A DNA stretch of 64,000 nucleotides from Styela clava (GCF_964204865.1 NC_135259.1:15014974-15078973); one strand, 5' to 3'; shown: positions 1 to 12,025, counted from the first letter of the stretch. The notes: generated from the sequence alone by a model not told the origin. Numbers and translations: made by a program.

Positions 1-554
1 TCATGAACTCGAAGATAAAATACACAATTAAAAGTGGGTATTATTGTAAACCTTCGCCAAAAATCGAACCTCTTTCTCTCTTTTCACGACATCTAGTGTT
101 GTTGGGCAAGTTTGTATTGCAGGTGATCTGTTGTAGCAAAAAGTTACGCCATCCCACAATTTCATTTTCCAGTTTCGGACGTTTTGTTCAGTTCAGGCGT
201 TTTTGTATCGCGTAGGTTTGTGCAGTGCGGTGCTTTAGGATATCTAAAAAGAGATAAGAAGTTATTTCATATATAGCTGGGACATATAGACACATCGGAA
301 TTATGTTGTAGTGCTTGGTTACGCTATCCCACAATTTCGGTTATCCTGGCCCACAATTCTGGTTCCACATTTTAGTTTAGCGTGCTGCAGATTTGATTAA
401 TGGGATTGGTTTTGATGTAAAAGATCATGGTATTAGTCCCATGTCTAAATTCGTTAGGTATGCCCTGCTAAAAATCCCCTAATCGCTGTAAATATATGCA
501 CGATTAACCCTCTGACCACTGCGAAATTGTGGGATGGCAAATTGTGGGCTAGAG
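1..554. other. Non-coding, short CCACAATTT-type repeats
   Basis: No supported gene. The motif TCCCACAATTT occurs near 152 and 328 and, in reverse orientation, near 523-545, so the segment is probably an old palindromic repeat into which the adjacent hAT element inserted. The 70-codon frame at 3-215 shows no recognisable domain and is left out. Confidence 0.5.
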
Positions 555-1989
555 CAGTGGTCGGCAACCACCGGGCAGCGGCCCAGCGCCGGTCCGCGGA
601 AAGGTTACTGCCGGTTTGCAAAGAGGTGACACAAAAGCGGACAATGCCGTAATGAAACGTCTACAATCTAACCACAAACGCTACGACTAAAAACAGCACC
701 CAACAGTAAACCAGACAAACACAACACCAGGGGTCGGAAAAAATGCGGCTCGTCAGCTAATTTGTTGCGGCCCTTGAACGACCCGACATTTAATAAATAA
801 AACAAAAATTGATCCCAAATTTATTATTGTCTCTACACGGATTTATGTGGTGACAAGTGCTGATGTACGGCGCTTCTTATGTAACAGGTGCGTCGGTTGT
901 ATGTCGTTCGAGTTAATTTTGATTTTTAAAATTAGAAAATGTCTGGAAAACGGAGCGACGCGGGTCGAGCATTTCAAAGTGCTTGAACGGAAAAATATTA
1001 TTCTTTCTTGCGCATTCCAAAACCGATTTGCTCGATATGCCCAGTCAGCATCGCAGTTGTTAAGGGTTTCAATGTTAAACTCGTTACGAAACGATTCGTC
1101 GAAAATTCGACCCCCGGAACTGCGCCACAGCTCATCTTGGCGACAGTGCAAAACGTGTAATGTGCACGTTCGGAAGAACATATGGCCTTGATCAGCTTTA
1201 TCTAAAATGCATTACACTTAGATTAAATTTCGTACTCGCTTGTCACATCATCATTTGGACGACAAGTTGCCATAAAACATCATCTTTCACATTGATAATA
1301 AGTACATAAAAACAATGTATTGTTGGATTATAAAGCGCCACCTATACATCTCATTAGGACAGACTTGCAATACAACAATAGAAGAGTAGCAATGCAAATG
1401 CGCCATAATTTGAAGTTTGATTATGGTAGCGATTGTTCGAAGGCGGAAATATTGCGGTCCGCGCGCTACCAGAAATGCTTATATTTGGCCCGCAAGTACA
1501 TGAAGTTTGCCGACCATTGCATGACACTATTGAGCAACATGTCTGAATTCATAAACAATTGCCATGTCAGTATGTCGCGATAATGCTGTGTCAATTGTTT
1601 TCTCTACGCCCGTATAAGACTGTCTCTCATCAGTCCAACTAAGATCTCCCCAACAAAACGATACAGGCATTGTTAACCTTCCCGAAATCTTAATGTGAGG
1701 CCTGATTTTCAACATTGATAACTACAAAAACGAAATAGGCTGGAAGTAAGAAACACGCTACGTGTGTCAATGTCGACCATATCTCAAATATGGGACCAGT
1801 TAATGGCCATCAAACAAATACAGACATCACATTAAATAGCATCACCATCGTTTTTAGTATATTGTCAACATAAATTTCCTAATGCGTATAATTTATTGCA
1901 TAGGCCTAGTTCGTTCGTATAAAGGTGGTCCGCCAAAAGTTTGGTCAAGCTTTACCGGTCCGTCACTTGAAAAAGGTTGCCGACCACTG
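555..1989. mobile_element. Non-autonomous hAT element 1, 8-bp TSD
   Basis: The terminal inverted repeats read CAGTGGTCGGCAACC at 555-569 and GGTTGCCGACCACTG at 1975-1989. The flanks are a perfect 8-bp target-site duplication, GGCTAGAG, at 547-554 and 1990-1997, diagnostic of the hAT superfamily. The subterminal part is rich in CCGCGG/GGCCC, as in many animal hAT elements. Internal frames (847-1191, 1320-1583) show no transposase motifs I recognise, so I call it non-autonomous. Confidence 0.92.
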
Positions 1990-2187
1990 GGCTAGAGTAC
2001 CGTAACCTTGGTCGGTACCGGTATTCGGTTTTAGCCATCCCGCTGAAATACAAAATTTCACTTCCAAATTTCACTACATTGAAGAAGCATCGCCATTTAA
2101 CTGGATCAATTCAAAGGCAATTTATTTAAAACCAGGTTCAGCTGAAAGCTTTAGCTAACAACTTCTTATGACAGCTTACCAGCTTCT

Positions 2188-2521
2188 GGCGCGGCGGTGT
2201 GGCTCAACGGGCTAAGCGTTAGGAATACGCTCGCCACCGCACCTCTAACTACTCTGCATGGGTTCGCAGGTTCGAATCCCATGCAGGGATGGTTATGTGC
2301 GAGAGAATTGCTGGACTCCTCGCCGTCGTTGGGTGGTTCACGTGACCGCTGGTCGGTTACGGCTTCCTCCACCACCAAGTCCATGCTTCCGAAAACAAAC
2401 AATACAGTAAAACTAATCCCATACCCGACTTGGAATGGTAACCGGACGAGAGGCCGTGATTCGCCATGTGGATAAGCTGTCTTATCGGCTTTCCTCTCCC
2501 CCGAGATAAATATGTAAATCC
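2188..2521 (+). mobile_element. tRNA-derived SINE copy 1 (5' part, split by hAT)
   Basis: The head is tRNA-like, with an A box TGGCTCAACGGG at 2200-2211 and a B box GGTTCGAATCC at 2269-2279. A non-tRNA body follows, shared with the copies at 15083-15278 and 24203-24512. The tail is interrupted by the hAT element at 2522-7424 and resumes at 7433 with a pyrimidine-rich TATCC repeat. Pol III boxes look intact, but activity is unknown. Confidence 0.88.
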
Positions 2522-3052
2522 CAGTGGCGGCGCGTCAATAGCGCCAACCGGGGCAATGCCCCGGTTGTTTTTTCGGTATAATAAAAAATATTCAAAAAAA
2601 AACATCAATATCGGTTGCACAGACTGTCTACACTAGCCATATTCTCCCGACATGGTTCATTTTTCGCTCGCAAAGCCTTCGCCGAACGTTGACGGGGCAA
2701 CGCCGATTTTGCCCCGGTTGCTCATTGTATATCGTATTCTCTCTTTTATCTTCCACTCGCCGCGTTTGTCTCGTTTGTTTTCTGTTTCTTTTACTAAATC
2801 ATCGGGGCTAGCCCCGAAATTATGACGACACAATGCCGACGTTTCTTACAACAACGTGTTGACATATTCACGCATTCCTTCTCGTTCGTTGGTTGCTTGA
2901 AGAGTTGATAGTTTCCTCGCCTTCGTTTTTGTCGCTTGTTTCGCTATTTGAATCAGTAAGAGACCTTTAGTCCATTTGCTTTCGATATTCCACATTCCTT
3001 TTGAGCTCCTCACTTCTTTCCGGCTTCGCATTTCTTAGCCTCAGACCTCATA

Positions 3053-6000
3053 ATGAATAAGGTTGATGCACTACTTCGCACTCCGTTTTCGCAGCTGCCG
3101 CTGGAACAAAAATTAGAGGTACAACGTCTTGGGCCTTATCAACCAAAAAATTGTTCACTGGAACAATCCCATGACGGAGGAAAGCGTCGGCGTACATTCT
3201 GCGCAGAAACTTGGTATAAAAAACGGTTCCATTACATTTGAACCCACGTACATTTGAACCCATACCTGTATGCTATTGCATCTATGGAATTTTTTTTGTT
3301 TCACGGATAGTCAACCCATACTAACCCTAACCCATGGGTTTTAGCACCCGCATATAGATTGAACCCGTGGATATACGCATGGGTTCAAATGAACGGTCAC
3401 CGTAAAAAACACGAATGGTTGTGTTACAGCGAGGACAAAAATGCACTTTTTTGTTTTTATTTCTAACTTTTGCTACCGCCCGTGACTCACGTTGGTGTAA
3501 ATTTGGTTTTAGAGATCTTAAACATCTTTCCGAGCGTGCCAGGGATCATCAATCTTCTATGGAGCATCTGGACAATGCAGTAAAATACCGAACATTCGGA
3601 AATGTTAATATTGCAGCACAGTTGGATGAAGGACGCGCGGTTTCTATTCGTCGGCACAACCAAAACGTCTCGGTCGATTGATAGATGTTTTGAAGTTCAT
3701 TGGTTGTCACGAGCTGTCCCTCCGTGGGCACGATGAACGGGCTGGCTCTTCTAATAGAGGGGTATTTTTGGATATGGTGGAATACACCGCATCCCTAGAT
3801 ACAGTATTGAGAGATCATCTTGATGCCGCAACTGTTTCGAAAGGGACATCTAAGGATATCCAAAATGATTTGCTCGACTCAATGTATAAAATTTATTTAC
3901 AACATTTGGCTCTGGAAATTGAGAATTGCCAGTTCCTTTCGATTCAGTCTGACGAGACAACTGACATCACGTGCGTTTCCCAACTGGCTGTGATTTTTCG
4001 GTTTGTGAAGATGGTAAACCTACCGAGAGATTTCACAGCTTTGTACCAATCGTTGATCGCACGGCTTGCGGGATATCGGCTGTACTGAAAGAAGTGTTAC
4101 AGCCTTACAACGCGAAGTCAAAATTGATAGCTCAAACTTATGACGGCGCGGCAGTCATGAGTGGGTCGAAACATGGTGTTCAAGTTTATAAAGAAGATTT
4201 TCCTCATGCGCATTTTTTACATTGTTATGCACACCAATTTAACCTCGTTATTATAAATATGTGTCTTGATACCCCTCTCGTCCGTATATTTTTTGCAAAT
4301 GTTTCGGAGTTTTCTTCATTTTTTTTTCCGTTTCGCCGAAGCGCTCTGACCTCCTTCGCCAGATATGTAGCCGGCGTCTCCCAGCTTGTGCACCAACTAC
4401 CAACACGTTGGAACTTCCAATCACGCGTGGTGCAGGGCGTGTCCGAAATTAGGTCTGAGCTCATTGAGTGTTTCAATGGCATTCAGAGCTCTCCGGTTTG
4501 GGACGAACGCTCTGTGAGGGAGGAGGCAGGTCTAAAGCGTCTGCTAGAACATAGGTTCTCAAAGTGCTCCGTACGGAGCCCCAGGGCTCCGCGAGAGAAA
4601 CCCAGGGGCTCCGCGAACTATTCGATTACTTTTCAGAATACTGACTTGGCTAATTTTGTAACTGTTCAAAGAATCAATGTCAGCTTTGATAAAATTTGAC
4701 AACAATATAGCCTCGAAATATGGCAAAGTGGCGGAATTAAAATGACATTATTTATAAGCAGGAGCGCAGCCAGGATTTTTAAGAGGGAGGAGATTCACAA
4801 ATGGAATTGGAAATTTCCGCGCAACATTCTTTGCGATTAAAAAAAACGGATAACGAGATTTCTGTTGCGTAAAAGATTCAATTCATGACCGATGCGACCA
4901 TTTAAAGTGTCTTGTCGCAATAATTTAATTGTGCTCATCGTTACTCACGTTCGAGACTACTATTAGGATTACTGAAATGAAAAAATACTATTGTAAAATA
5001 ACATAAACTGCGTGATAAACTGCCAACTATAAATAAATTGGAGTCTTATTTTTGCGATCTTGGGATTTGTTAAATTTGATTTGTTCTTTTGCACTCGAGA
5101 TTCTTTTTAAGCAAGATATCGCCGTTTGAAAAATCACAAGGTCTTGGCAAAATTTATTTTGGTGCATGCGGCTCCGTCGGTAGTTTCAGAATGGAAAAAT
5201 GGTACATCGTGCGCATAATTAATTGACTGTGTTTCAATTTCGCAGTCACTACGATGAATAACCGAAGAAAACCTAACATAACACCAAATTTTGTGATTTA
5301 CAATGTCTCTTAAAGCGTTTTTATTCTGATGTGAGTCTGCTGAAACAAAACTTATAGTGTTATCTTCCATTTTAATTTTAGTTCTAATATTTTAGAACGC
5401 CGCTTTTCAATCAAGAAATTTGAAATGCGGATTCACCTCTTTATTAACTATTATTTTGTAGTATTTCGTCGCCGATGATTATATTATGGTAACATGTTTT
5501 TCACATTGAACTCATAATTCCCCACGAGAACGAAAAAGCATTTATCGTCGTCATTGTGGAACAATACATGTATATGCCGAGGGAAATTTTTGATTTAGGG
5601 AGAATAAACACCGGCGTAAAGATGTTTGAGGTTTAAAAACACGCCATGCTGACAAAAACAATCGGCGATTGTAACAAAATGCAATCGCGCACGTTATTAG
5701 AGGCCTTTTAAGTCTTCCAAAAATGTCAAGAGGAGAAAAGATTCGACCCCTAATTTACAGCCTTAATATATACAATTTATCTTTGAAATTTAGATTTATT
5801 CATGACTTGTATTAACCCTATTGAAAGGGTTTAGTATTTCAATTGAGTAAAGTATGTTTAACTTTAACTCAGGAATATTAATCGGAAAGTAACAATTTTA
5901 ACGTTTATTTTGGGGCTCCGTGAATGATAGTCAACCTTTCCAAAGGCTCCTCAACACCAAAAGTTTGAGAACCCCTGTGCTAGAAGATGGTGAGTTTTCA

Positions 6001-6754
6001 TATTTTCTCGCTTTTTTCTCTACAATATTCTATCACGTGGATGTATTATACGGCGCATTGCAGTCAAGGCCAATGGATGGAACGTCTGTGCAGTCGTGAA
6101 TTTCAGACTTCTGCGATGCTGTATCTCGTATCCGGGAAACGATAAAATACGACGACACATGGAGACGGAGTGCTTCTTTACGCCGCGGGCAAACAACGCA
6201 GCGTTTGATTTTGTCTGCAAAGGAATGCTGTGACATTCTGGTGAATCAAATAGGCGATCGTCTGCGCACTGAACACCTTGCCGCGTTCTCTTTGATGAAC
6301 CCCAAAAATTTTTCAAAATTTGCACGTCAATTTCCCATCCATTTGTTGGCTACTGTCTCCAAATTTACCCCATGATAAACGTGGGTAAATTGGAAAATGA
6401 ATTGCGATGTATATACACCAATCAAACTTTTTTGAACATCACATCAACTTCGCGCTATGGCTTCCTCATAGATAACACTCTAGTCTAGTAACTACCTTTG
6501 CGGCGTCTGCAAAATTTCTGGACATCATTTTGACGACGCCTATTTCTTCCGCCGACGCAGAGCGAACATTCAGCACGCTGAAGCGTATTAAAACGTATCT
6601 CAGAAACACAATGAAGCAAGATAGATTAAATTCCTTGGCTGTTTTATCCATTCACGGAGACGTTATTTCTGGGATGCATGACTTTAATCAGCGCGTTATT
6701 GAGCATTTTGCTTCCAAGAAACCGCGGCGTGTTGCATATATCGTCAAGCAGTAG
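3053..6754 (+). pseudogene. Broken hAT transposase (DUF4371/hATC type)
   Basis: Pieces of one transposase occur in order but in different frames. The N-terminal segment at 3053-3241 has a LLRTPFSQ motif and a KRRRTFC zinc-finger-like start. The catalytic core at about 3480-4549 contains SDETTDITC and, further on, DGAAVMSG and LHCYAHQFNLVI. The C-terminal dimerisation motif SSADAERTFSTLKR lies at 6545-6586. The layout resembles hAT proteins of the ZMYM/GTF2IRD2-like group. Frameshifts, stops and the 1.4 kb insertion at 4550-5977 make it non-functional. The family is recognised from motifs only. Confidence 0.9.
4550..5977. mobile_element. Non-autonomous hAT element 3, nested in hAT 2
   Basis: The ends are CATAGGTTCTCAAAG at 4550 and AAAGTTTGAGAACCCCTG ending at 5977. 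The 8-bp duplication TGCTAGAA (4542-4549 and 5978-5985) interrupts the transposase reading frame. The interior has no transposase that I recognise. Its right half is clearly related, in inverted orientation, to the element starting at 15279. Confidence 0.92.
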
Positions 6755-7432
6755 AAGTCTAGCAGCATATATATCTATGAGTGAGCGACGCATGTCCTTA
6801 TCTTTGCATTAGCTTTCCTTTCTTCATAGTAACTTTTTAAAACTTATTACTTATCGATCTTAAGATCGGTAAGTATATTGATAGGTATTTGTCTGTATGT
6901 ATGTATGTCTGTGTGTCTGTTAGATGAACGCGATATCTCACGAACGCGTGGTTGAATCTGCTCCAAATTTTGCATGTGCATGCATCTTACCTCGGACCAG
7001 AAGCCTATAGATTTTGGGTTAATTAGGTCGTATAATTAGCAAGTTATTAACTAATTACCGATCTAAGATCGATAAGTCTTCGGTCTCCGACCGATATTCT
7101 CGTTTTAGGTTTTGTCTGCTTTCTCGAAGTTTCTGTTAATATGTCATTGTATTTATCTGGGTAAATATTGACTTTTCTTTTGAAAGGGGTTTCAAAATAA
7201 ACTATGTCTATATTTATTAATCCCTTGACTTGGACCGGTTTTAAAGACACTTTCTTATCGTTAAAAATTGTCGCTTTTGCCGATTGGTTGTTACCGATGG
7301 AATGGTTTTTATACTCATAAAATGATGGGAGAACTTACAGCGCTCATCCTGTCCTCCTAGATGGGGGTGACTTGGTCCCGCAGTAGCTTGCCCCGGTTGT
7401 CAAAATGACCACGCGCCGCCACTGGTAAATCC

Positions 7433-7470
7433 TATCCTATCCTTCCTATCTTATGACGGGTGTGATAGAG
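7433..7470 (+). mobile_element. SINE copy 1, 3' tail after the hAT
   Basis: TATCCTATCCTTCCTATC continues the SINE interrupted at 2521. The minus-strand copy near 24203 ends in the same TAGGATAGGAAG pattern read in reverse. The distal limit is approximate. Confidence 0.6.
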
Positions 7471-7904
7471 CTAGATTGAAGGGGTCTTACTACGGTACTT
7501 ACTGTATAGAGCGCGGAAGAGAAGGAAACATTTTTCTTTCATTATTTATTACAGTATTAGCGTCCGTGAAATTTTAAACAATTTGATGGGAAACAGTGGT
7601 AGGGAATAATCACAAGTTTATATCAGTAATCTTCAACATCTTCAAATAATCCAACATGACACAATATGAGCACACCAATAAGCAAAATCAATGGGTTCAC
7701 GATGGTTAAATATATCCAATCTTGCACATCTCATACGGTACTGACATAAGTTAGCAAGATTACGATACAGATAATTATCTACTGTGATACCATTTGTAAA
7801 AAAGCAATTTGGTATGAATGAAACTCAATAGAACCCACTGATACCGCTTCTATTTTCAATACTGTATATAGCCTATATATCAATGATTTACCAGCAGCAA
7901 CTAC

Positions 7905-8525
7905 AATGCAAAACGAGAGAGAAGATGGTTCCATCGACGAGAAAAATAGCTGTTCAATTCCGGGTTCTCGTCTGCGCGTACTGAATGACAATTCGTGTGG
8001 TTTGAAGGGCTATATCAAGTCACTGTGCTGTCTTTCGGCTTTTGCATGCTTAAAATAGCTAGACTAATTGGGTTTAGTACCACAGGTACTTCCAGTGGGT
8101 GTAGCATAACGAATTTTGCATATGTTATTCCTAACCCCCACCTGACTATGCCATCCAAAAATTACGTCACTACGACGTCGCCATCGCGTCATAGGTCTTG
8201 CCAAAGTATAATTACGATCGCCCAAAATGACATCTGCGCCGCTGATAACGAACTCGCTAAAGCCGGCGTTCTCTCTCCTATCGTGATCGTTGTGACGAGA
8301 AAACGAGAGAGATAGCTTGCTCGATTTCGGGTGCTCGTCTGCGCGTTTTGGACGACCATTCGCATACTTTGGTGAGCATTATTACGCCACTGTGACATCG
8401 AAATGATGTAATTTTTGGGTGACGTAGTCAGGTGAGGGTTAGGATTGACATATGCAAAAATTGTTGAGCCAGGCAAACTAGAAGTGCATGTGGTACTAAA
8501 CTATACCAGACCCGACTAATTATTT
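7905..8525. repeat. Foldback repeat upstream of RELCH-like gene
   Basis: The left arm (about 8068-8235) and right arm (about 8355-8525) are imperfect reverse complements. Shared words include TTTAGTACCACA, TTTTGCATATGT, CCTAACCC and CCAAAAATTAC. A partial direct copy of the right-arm inner segment (GGGTTCTCGTCTGCGCG) lies at about 7905-8040. There is no coding signal, and the structure is compatible with a MITE or foldback element. It ends only about 100 bp before the RELCH-like start codon. Confidence 0.7.
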
Positions 8526-8629
8526 TCATTTATTGTCATACTCAAACAGAATTTAGGAATTACTGGATAACAGTATGCTGTGATAATGAACAATGTTTAA
8601 ATGAATACGCTAATAACACACTAATCTAC

Positions 8630-11600
8630 ATGATGTCGGATTATACAAACCCATTTACAGAGGAGTTTATCGAGGATGCCTCACATATTGAACAGGAGGA
8701 TATCAATCTCGAAGAATCGAGTAATCACTTTGAGTCTCCTGAGAGATCATCAAAAGTCAATGTGGACTCTATTGCAGAATATTTGCTTCGTAAACAATAT
8801 GTACTTACGGCTTTGGAGCTTCACATGGAACTAATGGAGTCTGGAAAAGAGCTTTCAAGGCTGAGAAACTATTTCTCTAATCCGGGTAATTTCGAACAGC
8901 ACGTAAACAATAGTCGAGACTATTCGAGTAATTCTCTTTATCGTACTGGAAGTATCAGCACTTTCGATTCTCTCGATCTAACTCATTATTCTGATGATGG
9001 GGCTCAACAGGATGATCGTGTAGCTGTACTTGAATTTGAGTTGCGTAAAGCCAAAGAAACCATTAACAGTTTGAGAATGAGTCTTACTGGGGCCTTGGAT
9101 GAAGAGTCTTTTTTGAATTCAGATGGGAAACATCAAAATGGTATTGATTCAGATTCAAAGCATCCCGATTGTAAGCAAGAAGATGAATCTGTCGACTGTA
9201 ACCCTCTTTTTAAACGTGCTCTTAACTATTTAGTGAATGAATATCTTTTACAGAATGATTATAAATTGACGTCAATAACACTTGCAGATGAAAATGAAGA
9301 TCAGGATTTTGAAGATTGGGATGATGTTGGTTTAAACATGGCAAAACCACCAAACTTATCAAAATTATTTCAAGAATATTCGTCACATCGTATGCCACGG
9401 AACAATCATAGAGATATGGCTGTTGGAACTGAGGGTGATATTTTTAGTAATGAAAATTGTTTGAAGTCTTTGCAATCTAAATGTGAACAATTAGAAAAAG
9501 AAAATTTTGAATTAACTGCTATTATAACACAACTGAGAAAGGATGCGTCTGTTTATCAAGACAGTGTCGATAGTTCGACACCGAAAAAAGTCTGTGATGT
9601 GTCAGGCTATATTGAAGAAAACATGAAAGCTTCAAGTCCACCGTTAAGTAGAAAGCCGTCGAAGGATACATCCCTCAGTATTATATCAAAAACCGAATCT
9701 ACGAATACTTTGAACATGCAACTAGATGAGGAATTTGACAATGAACAGATTGGTATTTTTAAAAATCAAAATTCAGAAAATAGGATTGACCACATACCTC
9801 CGCCCGAACGAATGCCAGTGCAGCTTTGGGAAAAACTTTTTTGTTTCTGGAAAGATGACATCGCCAATGATTATTGGCTTTTTAATGAGGTGTCACAGAT
9901 TGCTGCCAGCACAGATGAATTAGTGTCCACATTATCAAGTTGTTTGCCAAAAATTGTTCCAACTGTACTTTTACAAAAGCGCGACCAACTTATCCCTCTT
10001 TTATTATCAACAGCATCTATGCACCCCAATGCAAATGAAAGAAATTCACTGTTGCATCATCTATTTAATTTAATTAAAAAACCAGAAAAGTCTCAAAGGC
10101 AGATGATCTTGTGTGGATGTGTTGCATATGCAGAACTTGTTGGTCCGATGAGGACAGAAGAAGATCTGTTACCTCAATTTTGGGAGCAGATTGGGCACAA
10201 GTATACAGAACGTAGGCATTTAGTCGCAGAGGCTTGTGGAACAATTTCTCCTTATTTAACAAAGGAAATGCGAAGTTCACTCCTCTTGTCTATTTTGCTA
10301 CAAATGGAACAAGAAGAAAGCGAAGTAGAAATACGACAAGCAATTGTTCATTCTCTGTCGGTTCTCACTGCTCTTCTCAATGATGAAGATAAATATAATC
10401 AAGTTTTCAAGTTACTCTGCTCTTTATTGAAAGATTCCAATACATCTGTGCAATTGACAACAAGAACATATTTTCTACCTTCATTTGCATGCTGGGCAAG
10501 ACAAAACAAGAAATTGTGCACTCATTTGATTGATCATATGTTGTCTAATGTTGAGTCAACCGTGAGTGGTCACCAAGATGATAAGAGAGTAGATTTTGAC
10601 TCATCTGCTTTTACTTTTCATATGGAGAATTTGTACACACTTTTACCACATTTATTTGCGGATATTTTACTTTCAATGCCTGAGCAATATCGGAATCAAA
10701 CAAAAACAACGATTGAAAATGGTATTGCGGAGAATGGTGAAAAAGAACTGAAAGTATTGCTTAGTCATTCTGATGAAAATAAATCGCTGGTAAACGATTT
10801 TAGTACGTGTGTATCCAGTGCCGACTTAAATAATTGGGATTCTCTATCTTGGTGTCTGTACCAGTTTTTACCACGTTTAGTTGAGATAGTCCGGCGTGTT
10901 GGTCCAGAAAGCCAGGACTCTGTTTCTACATTGTCAACCTTCGTATTAGGTATTGTTAACTTGTTTGGAACTGAATTTACGAACTCAAAACTAAAAGATA
11001 AATTTTCAGATTTATTTATTGTTAAAGCAGACGATATAAGTCGGGAAATTTTATCTGGAAACACAGCACTCACATCAGCGGCAGTTCCCGTTTATGCAAG
11101 TAGTATTTTATTACCATGTGACGAATCATCAAAGTTTGAGAAGCTATCTACCTTTCTTAATGATACTTTAACTACCTTGGCAACCTGTCATGCACCTTTA
11201 ACAAGTATTGAAATTGCTTTTGTTGAGATTAGAAAGAAAGATACAAAATTCCATGACGTTTTATTGGATGTTCTATGGAACGGTATCACTCACCCTTCAA
11301 ATTATATCAGAGCAGCTTCTGGCGGTCTTCTTGCAACAATGGCTACAGAAAATGTCAGCACGAAACTTCTTATGACAAGGGTTCTACCTGCTTTATTGAC
11401 ACTTTCAAAAGACAATAGTGAAAATGTAAGAATTGCAACTGTTCCTGCTTTTGGAGCACTTCTCGAATGTTCTCACATTGAAAATGAGATTATTGATAGA
11501 GTTATATCACAATTTACATCATTTATTGCACCTTCTCATCAAGAGGGGAGTGAATCTCCAACATCGAATCATGCAATGAATGTACAAATGGTGAAAACAA

Positions 11601-12025
11601 TGGCTGCAGTAACTCCGAAAGCTGATCCCAGATTTCGAGATGAATTTGTACTTCCACACTTAGCTGCTATGGCGGCTAAAAACAATCAAGAATCAAATGC
11701 GACTAAACGTTCCGATATTTCTTTAGCATTAATGGAGGCTTTTACCAATATTTCTTGCTGCTTCATATCAGATGGTTTACTACAAAGCGCGTTTCTTCCT
11801 GGCCTTCGTTGTTTATCTCACGATATAGATAAACTTCATCCAGAACATTCATCCCATGTTAATAAACTTATTATCAACATGGAGGTGAAATTAGAACATC
11901 GAACCCCAATCACCCCCTCTCCATCCTCAGATAGCCTCACATCACACACATCTGTAACTTCAAATTCCGATACCAATAATAAATCAAAGTTCAAATTGTT
12001 TTATTCTTTATCTTCTAATAAATAA
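8630..12025 (+). CDS. RELCH: RELCH-like protein (LisH, coiled coil, HEAT)
   Basis: An uninterrupted 1131-codon frame. A LisH motif lies at residues 46-80 (SIAEYLLRKQYVLTALEL), with a second LisH-like helix pair around 193-222 (ALNYLVNEYLLQNDYKLT). Heptad-rich coiled coils are at about 128-152 and 276-305. From about 395 to 1090 there are repeated HEAT-like helices. This order and length match the RAB11-binding LisH/HEAT protein RELCH (KIAA1468; about 1200 residues in vertebrates), which tethers recycling endosomes and trans-Golgi membranes for cholesterol transfer. The frame opens ATG ATG; I take the first. The TAA stop overlaps an AATAAA. The absence of introns contrasts with its 14-exon neighbours, but no obvious poly(A) tract or flanking duplication marks it as a retrocopy. 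The frame is intact, so it is probably expressed. Confidence 0.88.
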   Translation: MMSDYTNPFTEEFIEDASHIEQEDINLEESSNHFESPERSSKVNVDSIAEYLLRKQYVLTALELHMELMESGKELSRLRNYFSNPGNFEQHVNNSRDYSSNSLYRTGSISTFDSLDLTHYSDDGAQQDDRVAVLEFELRKAKETINSLRMSLTGALDEESFLNSDGKHQNGIDSDSKHPDCKQEDESVDCNPLFKRALNYLVNEYLLQNDYKLTSITLADENEDQDFEDWDDVGLNMAKPPNLSKLFQEYSSHRMPRNNHRDMAVGTEGDIFSNENCLKSLQSKCEQLEKENFELTAIITQLRKDASVYQDSVDSSTPKKVCDVSGYIEENMKASSPPLSRKPSKDTSLSIISKTESTNTLNMQLDEEFDNEQIGIFKNQNSENRIDHIPPPERMPVQLWEKLFCFWKDDIANDYWLFNEVSQIAASTDELVSTLSSCLPKIVPTVLLQKRDQLIPLLLSTASMHPNANERNSLLHHLFNLIKKPEKSQRQMILCGCVAYAELVGPMRTEEDLLPQFWEQIGHKYTERRHLVAEACGTISPYLTKEMRSSLLLSILLQMEQEESEVEIRQAIVHSLSVLTALLNDEDKYNQVFKLLCSLLKDSNTSVQLTTRTYFLPSFACWARQNKKLCTHLIDHMLSNVESTVSGHQDDKRVDFDSSAFTFHMENLYTLLPHLFADILLSMPEQYRNQTKTTIENGIAENGEKELKVLLSHSDENKSLVNDFSTCVSSADLNNWDSLSWCLYQFLPRLVEIVRRVGPESQDSVSTLSTFVLGIVNLFGTEFTNSKLKDKFSDLFIVKADDISREILSGNTALTSAAVPVYASSILLPCDESSKFEKLSTFLNDTLTTLATCHAPLTSIEIAFVEIRKKDTKFHDVLLDVLWNGITHPSNYIRAASGGLLATMATENVSTKLLMTRVLPALLTLSKDNSENVRIATVPAFGALLECSHIENEIIDRVISQFTSFIAPSHQEGSESPTSNHAMNVQMVKTMAAVTPKADPRFRDEFVLPHLAAMAAKNNQESNATKRSDISLALMEAFTNISCCFISDGLLQSAFLPGLRCLSHDIDKLHPEHSSHVNKLIINMEVKLEHRTPITPSPSSDSLTSHTSVTSNSDTNNKSKFKLFYSLSSNK

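Larger units (their letters stand above)
2522..7424 (+). mobile_element. hAT element 2 (4.9 kb), inserted in a SINE tail
   Basis: The termini are CAGTGGCGGCGCGT at 2522 and ACGCGCCGCCACTG ending at 7424. A perfect 8-bp duplication, GTAAATCC, flanks it at 2514-2521 and 7425-7432. Removing the element rejoins the SINE tail. It carries a broken plus-strand transposase (3053-6754) and is interrupted by a second hAT element (4550-5977). Two small repeat inserts are also visible: one near 3240-3402 with ends reading ACATTTGAACCCA/TGGGTTCAAATG, and one near 6846-7085 with palindromic ATCGATCTTAAGATCG-like ends. Confidence 0.95.

Noticed and set aside
847..1191. 114-codon plus and 112-codon minus frames
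   Set aside because: They lie inside a non-autonomous hAT element and show no transposase motifs.
2196..2285. A genuine tRNA gene
   Set aside because: A and B boxes are present, but the cloverleaf pairing is not convincing and the sequence continues into a shared 300-bp body repeated elsewhere, so it is a SINE.
2197..2475. 92-codon frame and its minus-strand partners
   Set aside because: They are translations of the tRNA-derived SINE; copies elsewhere do not preserve the frame.
6020..6325. 101-codon minus-strand frame
   Set aside because: It is a shadow of the plus-strand transposase remnant.
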